DNA of 14,814 nucleotides. Source: CAZJLP01 sp964546955 (GTDB taxonomy: Bacteria; Verrucomicrobiota; Verrucomicrobiia; Opitutales; Opitutaceae). The stretch spans positions 1 through 14,814 of the forward strand of contig CAZJLP010000082.1 of NCBI GenBank assembly GCA_964546955.1, in the 5' to 3' direction. The position numbers and the translations under genes are program-made. Of this stretch, positions 6,575-13,987 are shown in pieces. Each line of letters opens with the position of its first letter. Within the stretch, counting starts at the first letter, position 1. The notes beneath the pieces were generated by a model, which worked only from the letters and a program-made list of their open reading frames with translations, had not been told where the DNA came from and ran no database searches.

Positions 6575-7924
6575 GTGCGCATGTTGCGCGTTAATCTCAT
6601 GACATCTCCCACTTCTTCCGGCCGTCGCGTTGTAGTCACGGGTTTAGGCGCTCTCACTCCCGTGGGATTGAGCGGCGCCGACACCTGGGCCCGCTTGGTG
6701 TCCGGGCAGTCGGGTATCTCGCGGATCACGCGTTTTGATCCGACGGGTTGCGCGGCGCAAATCGCGGGTCAAGTCGACGGCTTCGATCCGGCCAAGCCGC
6801 TGCTCGCGCCGCTTTATCCGCGGGGCAAAGACAAGGAGCCTGTACTCGCCCCCTTTACCCCGAAGGATGTGAAAAAGTTTGGGCGTTTCACTCATCTGGG
6901 TGTTGCCGCTGCGGTCGAGGCTTATGCGGACTCCGGGCTCGACCCCTTGCGATCTCAGCTGCCGGCGGACCGAATGGGAGTGAATCTGGGGGTTGGGCTT
7001 GGCGGGCTGCCGGAAATCGAGTCGATGCACGACACGTGGAAAGCAGGAGGTTACCGCAAAATCTCGCCGTTCTTTATCATTCAGATCGCACCGAACCTTC
7101 TCGCGGGTCAGACGAGCCTGCTCCTGGATTTTCGCGGCTCCAATATGAGCGTGGCTTCGGCTTGTGCGACAAGCGGCCACGCGCTGGGAGAAGCCGCGGC
7201 GACGATTGCCCGCGACGAGGCCGATGTCATGCTCGCGGGCGGAGCGGAATCGACCATCACTCCGCTTGCGATCGGGGCGTTTGCCCAAATGCGCGCGCTT
7301 TCCACCCGGAACGAAGCGCCCGAGAAGGCGTCGAGGCCTTACGATGGGGATCGCGACGGGTTTGTGCTCTCCGAGGGTGCGGTCATCTTTGTGCTGGAGG
7401 AACTCGAGCACGCACGCCGTCGGGGCGCGCGTATCTACGCTGAGCTTCGCGGTTATGGAGCGTCGGCGGACGCGTACCACCTTTCCTCGCTGGCGCCGGG
7501 CGCTGAAGGGTCCCAACGGTCGATGCGGGCCGCGCTGCGTGCCGCCCGGATGAAACCGGCTGAAATCGACTATGTCTCCGCGCATGCGACTTCCACCCCG
7601 GGCGGCGACGGCGAGGAGGCCGCGGCCATCGCGAGCGTGTTTGCGGAAAACAAGGATCGCCTGCATGTCAGCGGAATCAAGTCCATGACTGGCCACTTGC
7701 TCGGAGGATCGGGGGCCATGGGCGTCTTCGCGGCCGTGATGGCGATCAAGGACGGGGTAGTGCCCCCCACGATCAACGTGGAAAACATCGATCCCGCTAT
7801 CGCGGCACTTGGGATCAACATCACTCCCAATACCGCTGTTCGTAAGCCCGTTCGCGCCGCGTTGGCTAATAGCTTCGGTTTTGGCGGTACGAACGCATCG
7901 ATTGTGGTGAGCGCGCTGGATTGA
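6575..7924 (+). CDS. fabF: Beta-ketoacyl-ACP synthase II (FabF)
   Basis: A 449-residue condensing enzyme that elongates acyl-ACP with malonyl-ACP in type II fatty acid synthesis. Seen: RRVVVTGLGALTPVG (17-31), nucleophile C197 in SACATS, H337 in HATSTPGGD, K369 and H374 in KSMTGH, and GFGGTN (435-440). Spacings C to H (140) and H to H (37) equal those of E. coli FabF, so the active site is complete. It is about 36 residues longer than E. coli FabF (413). Most of the excess is an N-terminal extension and a Pro/Lys-rich insertion of roughly 20 residues near 74-95 (contains LYPRGKDKEPVLAPF). The GTG at 6575 has the best-spaced ribosome site; ATG 6581 is close behind. Likely co-transcribed with tetR. 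A secondary-metabolism ketosynthase is less likely, as no acyl-carrier or other polyketide genes lie nearby. Confidence 0.94.
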   Translation: MRMLRVNLMTSPTSSGRRVVVTGLGALTPVGLSGADTWARLVSGQSGISRITRFDPTGCAAQIAGQVDGFDPAKPLLAPLYPRGKDKEPVLAPFTPKDVKKFGRFTHLGVAAAVEAYADSGLDPLRSQLPADRMGVNLGVGLGGLPEIESMHDTWKAGGYRKISPFFIIQIAPNLLAGQTSLLLDFRGSNMSVASACATSGHALGEAAATIARDEADVMLAGGAESTITPLAIGAFAQMRALSTRNEAPEKASRPYDGDRDGFVLSEGAVIFVLEELEHARRRGARIYAELRGYGASADAYHLSSLAPGAEGSQRSMRAALRAARMKPAEIDYVSAHATSTPGGDGEEAAAIASVFAENKDRLHVSGIKSMTGHLLGGSGAMGVFAAVMAIKDGVVPPTINVENIDPAIAALGINITPNTAVRKPVRAALANSFGFGGTNASIVVSALD

Positions 7925-7984
7925 TGCCTCTTTTTTAGCGAAGCCTGAGACCGCTCCGTTGCGCCTCGAGCCGCCGCATCTTTC

Positions 7985-10837
7985 TCATTTCTTCGGCGGT
8001 TTGGGCACGATGGTGAAGGCAAACAGGTTGTTCTCTCGAAGGTAACGTTTGGCCAGTTGGTCGAGGTCGAGCTTCGTCGCGTCCACGTAGCCTTTCTCCC
8101 GCTGGAACAATTCCTCGAACTGTTCGGGGTTTTCCTGAAGGTCATCCAGGCGTTCGACCCAATACCCATTTTGTTGCGAGTTCTGCCGAAGCGACGCAAG
8201 GCGCTGGGCGATGGCGCGCTTCAACTCCTCTTCCGTGATACCGCTGGCAGCGAGCTCCCGCGCAAGGGTTCGCAGGGTGGCATCGGCAGCTGAGGCCTTT
8301 GCTGGCTGCACGTCCACCATGCAGTTGAGATGCGCGAACCGCGCATAGTCTCGGCGGCGAATGAACCGCGCACTAAACGAATAACTTTCTCCCATTTCTT
8401 CGCGCATCTTCACGCGGAGGCGGTCATCCAGAATCTCCGCCAGCAGACTGAGGCGGCGTCGATCGACAAAGGTCAGGTCGTCGCGAATCGGCCAATAGAA
8501 TGCCAAGCGGGTGGGCCCATTGTCGCGGGTGTAGTCGAAGGTCTTCGCCGCGGGGGGAGCCGGCAGCGTGAGTTTTGTCCGGGCGACGGGGGGTTCGTTT
8601 GAAGCCCGGCGGGGAAGCGCGCCGATCGTCTGGCCCACCTGTCCGACGGCTTGTTCGACTTCCACGTCGCCCACGATCGTGAGTTCAATCCGGCCGGATT
8701 GAACGATGGGTTTGAAATAACTCCGCACGGTGCGCGCCGAGTAACTCTGAAGTTTCCGGAGCTCTGGGGCCGCGAGCCGCCGGTCGCCGCCGGCCAGAAA
8801 CAAGTCCACCTTCTGTCCAATCACCCCTTCGGGGATCTGGAGGAGGGGAAACGCGGTGGTGTTCAGCGAGGCGAGCGCAGCCGTGTGACCGCTCGGATGA
8901 AACCCGGGATCCGAGAGAAAAGCGGCAAGCACGCGCAGCAAAAGGAGCAGGTCGGCCGAAAAGGTCTGGCCGCTAATTTCAAAACAGCTGTCCCGCGCGC
9001 TGAAACGCAAGCCGATCGATTTGCTCTCCAGCGCGGTTTTGAGCTGTTCGGGATCGAGGCGGCCGAGTCCGCCCATTCCGACTTCCACAAACCAGTTGCT
9101 CAGCCACGGTTTGCTTTCGGGCTCTTCCAGGATCCCCGCGCCGAGGCGCAGCCGCACATGGACGATTCCGGGCTGCAGCGTCGTTCGTTTGACGTTGAGT
9201 CGGGCGCCGTTGGCGAATTCGAGGAGCGATACGTCCAGGTCGGGCAGCGTGTCGCGTCGAGCCACCTGGCCCGGCTTTCCAAAGTCTTCATAGGAGAACG
9301 TGGACGACTGAACGGCGGTGGAACGCGCCACGGCGACCCGGGTGCTTTTCGCCAGTTCGGCCTGCACGTCCCGCACGGTCGGAGGCGATCGCGTGGCGAT
9401 GCGGAGAAAAAGACGACGGGGTCCGGTCCAAGCTTCGCGAAACGCCTGATGGCACTTCTCGACCGTGCAAGCTTCGATCTGTCGAAGGGCTTCCGTCATG
9501 CGTTCGTCGTGCAGCGTGAATACGCGCTGTTGGACCAGGTCGTCTCCCAGCCACTGAGCGAGAGTAGTCGTTTGCGTGGCGTTCACCGTGGCGGCGTAGG
9601 AGCGGAAACGTGCGGCGCGGGAGTGTTGATACGCGGCGAGTTCGGACGGTTCGAATCCGTGTTCGAATGCGCGACGGAGTTCCTGCTCCGCCGTCGCGAG
9701 CACTTGCTTCCATGTTTTTGTGTCCCCGTTCGCCACCACATGCACCGCGTGCAAACCCTCGAAAGTCCAGCTGCCCCGCGCGGCTCCGTCCGACAAAAGC
9801 GATTTTTTGGCGGCCACGATGCGGGCAAAACGTCGCTCGATCATCCAGTTCGCCGCTTCCAGTAGCACAGCCTTTTCCCTCTGCGCGTTCGAATCGCGAG
9901 AGGCCACCCGGCGCACGGTCGAAAACGTGACGCTCGACCCGCCGCTCGTCTGGGGCTGGACCATGACCACGGTATCATCCTCTGCGCGAGGCAGCCCCAG
10001 CTCCGGTTCCGTCCGGGCGGTTCCGCGCGAAGTCAACGACGCAAACGCGCCCCGGATCGCGGCGGCCGCTTCCGCCGGGTCCACCGTGCCTGCGACAATC
10101 ACCACCATACGTTCCGGTCGGTACCACTCGTCGTAAAAGCGCCGGAGTGCGGCTGGCGTGGCTCCCTTGATGGCGGCGTCTGTGCCGCCCGGAAAGCGGC
10201 GGGGCACCAGCGTGCCCGCGTGCGTGAAATCGAGCGCGGCTCGTTCAACCACGGCATTCTCGGTCGCGCGCGCGAGGTTTTCGTTGAGGAGAATACCTCG
10301 TTCGCGCCCGACCTGAGCTTCGTGGAATTCGATGCCGTCAGCATAGTCGCGCAGGACGCGCAGACCGGTGGAGATCGAGTCAGGCCTCACTTCAGGCAAG
10401 TCGATCTTGTAAAGCGTGTGGCTGTACGTTGTGAAAGCGTTCGCGTGGGGGCCAAAGGCGATGCCCTGCCGTTGAAAAAACTTCACGAGTTCGCCGGGAG
10501 GGAAGTTGCGCGTGCCGTTGAACGCCATGTGCTCGACGAAATGGGCGAAGCCCTGTTCCTCCTCGGACTCGTGGAGCGAACCGGCCAGGACCAGCAAGCG
10601 CAGCGTGGCGAAGCGCGCAGGGATGGGATGAGGCAGAACGGCGTAGCGGACTCCGTTGTCCAGCTTCCCCCACGTCACGCGCTGACTGGGGGCGATGTCG
10701 CTCTGCTCATGCGGCCAGCCCGGCCCGCGCTGCGGCGGAGCCGCACGGAGCAGCGAGAAGATCGAGACCGAGAGCAGCAGGGCGAAGCAGGAGGAACGCA
10801 CGCAGGCGTATGCAAGCAGGACCTTGCCGCAGGTCAC
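7985..10837 (-). CDS. Secreted M16 zinc peptidase, second of a tandem pair (PqqL-like)
   Basis: A 950-residue, two-module M16 (inverzincin) protein. The zinc site HFVEH (99-103) is followed by RERGILLNE with E179 and E186, the spacing seen in insulin-degrading enzyme (E182/E189), so it should be active. A second, non-catalytic module follows, ending with the conserved RLRVKMREEMGESYSFSAR stretch. The N-terminus has a hydrophobic stretch (about residues 17-32) like a Sec signal, so the protein is probably periplasmic; peptide substrates are assumed. The GTG start at 10837 is supported by AAAAGG 8 bases upstream. The GTG at 10801 would give a tidier signal peptide but lacks a ribosome site. Lies 98 bases after its paralogue and is convergent with fabF. 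The substrate cannot be inferred. Confidence 0.9.
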   Translation of the reverse strand: MTCGKVLLAYACVRSSCFALLLSVSIFSLLRAAPPQRGPGWPHEQSDIAPSQRVTWGKLDNGVRYAVLPHPIPARFATLRLLVLAGSLHESEEEQGFAHFVEHMAFNGTRNFPPGELVKFFQRQGIAFGPHANAFTTYSHTLYKIDLPEVRPDSISTGLRVLRDYADGIEFHEAQVGRERGILLNENLARATENAVVERAALDFTHAGTLVPRRFPGGTDAAIKGATPAALRRFYDEWYRPERMVVIVAGTVDPAEAAAAIRGAFASLTSRGTARTEPELGLPRAEDDTVVMVQPQTSGGSSVTFSTVRRVASRDSNAQREKAVLLEAANWMIERRFARIVAAKKSLLSDGAARGSWTFEGLHAVHVVANGDTKTWKQVLATAEQELRRAFEHGFEPSELAAYQHSRAARFRSYAATVNATQTTTLAQWLGDDLVQQRVFTLHDERMTEALRQIEACTVEKCHQAFREAWTGPRRLFLRIATRSPPTVRDVQAELAKSTRVAVARSTAVQSSTFSYEDFGKPGQVARRDTLPDLDVSLLEFANGARLNVKRTTLQPGIVHVRLRLGAGILEEPESKPWLSNWFVEVGMGGLGRLDPEQLKTALESKSIGLRFSARDSCFEISGQTFSADLLLLLRVLAAFLSDPGFHPSGHTAALASLNTTAFPLLQIPEGVIGQKVDLFLAGGDRRLAAPELRKLQSYSARTVRSYFKPIVQSGRIELTIVGDVEVEQAVGQVGQTIGALPRRASNEPPVARTKLTLPAPPAAKTFDYTRDNGPTRLAFYWPIRDDLTFVDRRRLSLLAEILDDRLRVKMREEMGESYSFSARFIRRRDYARFAHLNCMVDVQPAKASAADATLRTLARELAASGITEEELKRAIAQRLASLRQNSQQNGYWVERLDDLQENPEQFEELFQREKGYVDATKLDLDQLAKRYLRENNLFAFTIVPKPPKK

Positions 10838-10845
10838 GCCGAAAG

Positions 10846-10851
10846 CCTTTT
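10846..10851 (-). promoter_or_regulatory. Shine-Dalgarno of the second M16 gene
   Basis: AAAAGG on the minus strand, 8 bases before the GTG at 10837. It supports that start over the internal GTG at 10801. It directly abuts the 3' side of a hairpin (10852-10898). Confidence 0.5.
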
Positions 10852-10898
10852 AGCCGAGAGCCGCTGGCCAGGAACTGGCGCCAGGACGAGTGTCGGCT
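10852..10898 (-). repeat. Nested stem-loop between the two M16 genes
   Basis: An outer stem pairs AGCCGA (10852-10857) with TCGGCT (10893-10898). An inner stem pairs CTGGC (10864-10868) with GCCAG (10880-10884). Two short palindromes, CTGGCCAG and CTGGCGCCAG, sit inside. On the minus strand the structure ends immediately before the AAAAGG of the downstream gene. No T-run follows, so it is not an intrinsic terminator. It may tune translation or mRNA stability in a two-gene message. Confidence 0.4.
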
Positions 10899-10935
10899 GG
10901 CTGACCGCTGTGTGTCTTCGGCCTTTGGCGTGCTC

Positions 10936-13821
10936 TCACTTTCCGGTTTCTGACGCCTGCGTCTTGGGCGCCGTCTTCTCGCCTGCGGCCGCGGGCGTTT
11001 TTTCCGGGAGGACCGTCACGCGATAAGCCCGGTCGGGCACGAGGTACTGGGCGGCCAGCGCGCTGACTTCCTCTTTGGTGATCGACTCCGCGTCGCTGAG
11101 CCGCGTGCGCGCCCAATCGAGGCGCTCGGGCGATTCCTGCGCGCTGCTCAGCACGCTGCCCAGCCAATAATCGTTTTGCCGGGCGCTTTCGCGCAAGCCC
11201 GTCAACAGTGGCTTTTTGGCCCGTTCCAGTTCGTCCGCGGTGACGCCGTTTCGATGGAGGTCTGCCGCGATTTCGAGTATCGTATCCGCGACTTTTGCCG
11301 CCTTGTCCGGATCGACCACGATCCGACTGACCAGATGCCCATAGTTGCGGTAGGTGTCGCTCGTCGCGCTGCCGGCCGACGGACTATAGGCGTCTCCCAG
11401 CTCCTCCCGAATCCTAATGCGTAACCTGTCATTGAATACGTCGGCGAGGGTCCGGAGGCGCCGGGCGACCTTCACGTCTCGGCCGTCCGTGGTGTGCCAG
11501 TAGATCGCGACGATTCCTTTCGGTATTTCGGTCTGCACCGTGAAGAGCCGGGTGAACGGCGCGGGAATGTCGATGCGGCGCGCCTCTTCGATCACCGGCT
11601 TTTCTCTGCGGGGCGGCAATGCGCCGAAGGTTCGCCCGACCGCGTCGATGACCGCCTCGGGCTGCAGGTCGCCCACGACCGCGATCTCGATCGCGCCGTG
11701 CTGGAACTCGGGCGCGAGCCAGGCGCGTGCTTCTTCCAGCGTGCGCGCGGTGAGTGCAGCCTGCGGGGGCAGGCCGAAACGCGGATCGCCTCCCGCCAGG
11801 AGGCGCGGCACTTCCTGCTGCAGCGGCCCTTCCGGTGTGTGCTGGACTTTGATATAAACCTGTTCGATCCGCTTTTGCACCTGGCGCAAGGCTTCCGTTC
11901 GATAGCCGGCGTCCACGACGAAGGCGGCCAGCAATTGCAGCTGGAGAAGAAAATCGTGCTGATTCGTCGAGGCGCGAAAACTGAAGGCGTCGCTGGTCAC
12001 GTTGAAACCCAGCCCGACCGTCTTGCCGGCGAGGATGCGCTGAAGGTCATCCGCGCTGTGTTTGCCGAGGCCTCCCGCCGCGAGCGTGCTTCCGGCGAAC
12101 AGAGCCAATCCCGGTTTGTTTTTCGGCTCCGTCAGCTGGCCCGTGCCGATGCGCACGCTGAGGATGATGCGATCGGCTTCGAAGTCCGTCTTCTTGAGGT
12201 TCAAACGAACGCCGTTCTCGAAAGAGAAGAGCGAGACATCGAGATCTTCGACCTGCTGCCGCCGCACGATCTTGCCCGCCGGTCCGAAATCGGTGTAGGC
12301 AAAAGCGGCGTCGGCGAGCGTTTCGGAAGGTCGGACCGCCACGCGAGACGACGCTTCGTAGGCGTTGGCGATCGCGGCGACGACGTCTCCTTCGATCTTG
12401 GCATTGCCCATGACACTCACGTAGCGGCCGGCGGCCTGGAAGGCCTCGCGCAAAGCCTGCGTGCATTGTTCGACCGTGACGGTTTCCAGTACCGGTTTGA
12501 AAAGCTCCAGTTCGCCGGCCGGCGTGGTGAAAACGTATCCGCTGGCCAGCACGCTCACGAGCGAATCAGCCAGGTCGTTCGACCGCCGGGTGGCAGCGCT
12601 GCGCTCGTCTTGCTCCAGAGCGTTGATCTCGTTCGCGACCGCTTCGCGCAGCTCGGCGGGTTGGAAACCGTGTTCCAGCGCGCGGCGCAGCTCTTGATCG
12701 GCGACCGCCAAGGCGTCGGCCCACTGTGCCGGTTTGCAGTCGAGCTCGATCGACGCGTTGTGCACGAAGTCGAATTGGTGGCCGGCCTCGGCCCGACCCC
12801 GGGAAAAGGGAGCGTTCTCCTTTTTGGCGAGAATCGAGAGGCGTCGGTTGAGCATGGTCACGGCGAGGCTGCGCGGCACATATTTGAGTCGCGTGGCTTT
12901 GGTATCGGGTTCCCGGATGTACGGGAGGACCGATTGAATGGAGACGACCGTTTTGGCCGCTTCCGGCTCGAAATGGTGTTTCACTCGAACGCCCTCGAAG
13001 CGGTCAATCGTACCGAGAGCGGGGTTGGCCCGCGGTTGACCGCGGCCGACCACGGCGGACAAGGCCTCTTTGATCTGGGCTTCGATGCTGGCGGGATCGA
13101 AGTCCCCCACCGCCACAACGGCCATCCGCTCGGGACGGTACCAGGCATCGTAAAAATCGCGGAAGCGGTCAAAGGTCGCTTTTTCGATCACGCTGGTTTC
13201 GCCGATCGGCATCCGTTTCGGCAGCCGGGTTGTGCCCAGGACGAAATCGAATTCCGCCAGCATCTGCCGAAACTCCACTGAATCGCTCGTTCGTTTCTCC
13301 GAGAGAATGATGCCTCGCTCCCGGTCAATTTCCTTTTCCCCGAGGAGAAGACCTCCTGCATAGTCCGCGAAAACTTTGAACCCCTCGGCCACGGTCTGGG
13401 CTTTGGTGTCGGGCAATTCCAGCTGGTAGGCGGTGTGGTCGAAAGAGGTGTAGGCGTTTGTGTCAGCCCCGAACTCCATTCCCATGCGCTGGAAGAACTC
13501 GATCAGCGTGCCCGGAGGATAGTGGGTGCTTCCGTTGAAAGCCATGTGCTCCAGAAAATGCGCGAGACCCCGCTGGTCGTCGTTCTCGTGCAGCGAACCT
13601 CCTAATACAAGCAGCCTGAGGCTGGCCCGCTCCTTGGGCTCTTTGTTCTGCCGAACCGCATACCGCAGACCGTTCGGCAAAGTGCCGAAGCGCACCGCGG
13701 GATCGACCTTGAGGTCGCTGGTTTCGTGGGCAAAACGAGGGCGATCGGGGAGAGTGGACCCAACGACTGAACCTGCGAAGGCGAAGAAGGCAAGAGCGAG
13801 AAAAGCAGTGCGAGTTGGCAT
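10936..13821 (-). CDS. Secreted M16 zinc peptidase, first of a tandem pair (PqqL-like)
   Basis: A 961-residue, two-module M16 peptidase. It has a clear Sec signal peptide (hydrophobic core about 6-20, small residues VVGS before likely cleavage). The zinc site is HFLEH (88-92), with IDRERGIILSE supplying E168 and E175. The second module carries the RIRIREELGDAYSPSA segment that helps bind substrate in this family. The C-terminal tail is Ala/Thr/Lys-rich. The protein should sit in the periplasm and degrade peptides; the substrate is unknown. It is more canonical than its downstream neighbour and shares the same layout, for example HMAFNG and DLDVSL stretches, indicating an old duplication. The ATG at 13821 has no clear Shine-Dalgarno. 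Divergent from waaA. Mitochondrial-processing-type M16 proteins are about half this length, so that subfamily is excluded. Confidence 0.92.
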   Translation of the reverse strand: MPTRTAFLALAFFAFAGSVVGSTLPDRPRFAHETSDLKVDPAVRFGTLPNGLRYAVRQNKEPKERASLRLLVLGGSLHENDDQRGLAHFLEHMAFNGSTHYPPGTLIEFFQRMGMEFGADTNAYTSFDHTAYQLELPDTKAQTVAEGFKVFADYAGGLLLGEKEIDRERGIILSEKRTSDSVEFRQMLAEFDFVLGTTRLPKRMPIGETSVIEKATFDRFRDFYDAWYRPERMAVVAVGDFDPASIEAQIKEALSAVVGRGQPRANPALGTIDRFEGVRVKHHFEPEAAKTVVSIQSVLPYIREPDTKATRLKYVPRSLAVTMLNRRLSILAKKENAPFSRGRAEAGHQFDFVHNASIELDCKPAQWADALAVADQELRRALEHGFQPAELREAVANEINALEQDERSAATRRSNDLADSLVSVLASGYVFTTPAGELELFKPVLETVTVEQCTQALREAFQAAGRYVSVMGNAKIEGDVVAAIANAYEASSRVAVRPSETLADAAFAYTDFGPAGKIVRRQQVEDLDVSLFSFENGVRLNLKKTDFEADRIILSVRIGTGQLTEPKNKPGLALFAGSTLAAGGLGKHSADDLQRILAGKTVGLGFNVTSDAFSFRASTNQHDFLLQLQLLAAFVVDAGYRTEALRQVQKRIEQVYIKVQHTPEGPLQQEVPRLLAGGDPRFGLPPQAALTARTLEEARAWLAPEFQHGAIEIAVVGDLQPEAVIDAVGRTFGALPPRREKPVIEEARRIDIPAPFTRLFTVQTEIPKGIVAIYWHTTDGRDVKVARRLRTLADVFNDRLRIRIREELGDAYSPSAGSATSDTYRNYGHLVSRIVVDPDKAAKVADTILEIAADLHRNGVTADELERAKKPLLTGLRESARQNDYWLGSVLSSAQESPERLDWARTRLSDAESITKEEVSALAAQYLVPDRAYRVTVLPEKTPAAAGEKTAPKTQASETGK

Positions 13822-13855
13822 AATAAGGCGGCGGCAGTGCGACTCCGAGCAGGGC

Positions 13856-13865
13856 GAAACGTTTC
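13856..13865. promoter_or_regulatory. Perfect palindrome in the M16/waaA divergent spacer
   Basis: GAAACGTTTC is a perfect 10-bp palindrome centred on CG, 34 bases upstream of the M16 start. Its form resembles LacI-family half-site pairs. No partner regulator is in the window, and a 10-bp palindrome can occur by chance. The remaining 166-base spacer shows no convincing promoter boxes. Confidence 0.3.
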
Positions 13866-13987
13866 ACAAGTGCGCGGGATGCGCAACCTAGCCGAAGGCG
13901 GTGAAAATTAGCGTGGATAAGCGCTTTCGACTCCCGCACCGTTTCCCCGCGCCTGTGAGCCCTCCCGCGGCCCCGCAGGCCGATCGC

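Noticed and set aside
7962..7972. 11-base match GGCTCGAGGCG shared with the hairpin at 1761
   Set aside because: Short GC-rich match in opposite orientation relative to its gene; not palindromic at this site, so probably chance.
7971..7999. CCGCCG/CGGCGG pairing between the convergent fabF and M16 ends
   Set aside because: The 6-bp stem has a 17-base loop and overlaps the M16 stop codon. Neither strand has a T-run after it, so a terminator call is not justified.
8651..9865. 404-codon plus-strand open frame
   Set aside because: Antisense shadow of the second M16 gene; no domain and no ribosome site.
11494..13281. 595-codon plus-strand open frame
   Set aside because: Lies wholly antisense to the first M16 peptidase, which has clear motifs. 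High GC gives long empty frames opposite real genes, and the product has no recognisable domain.
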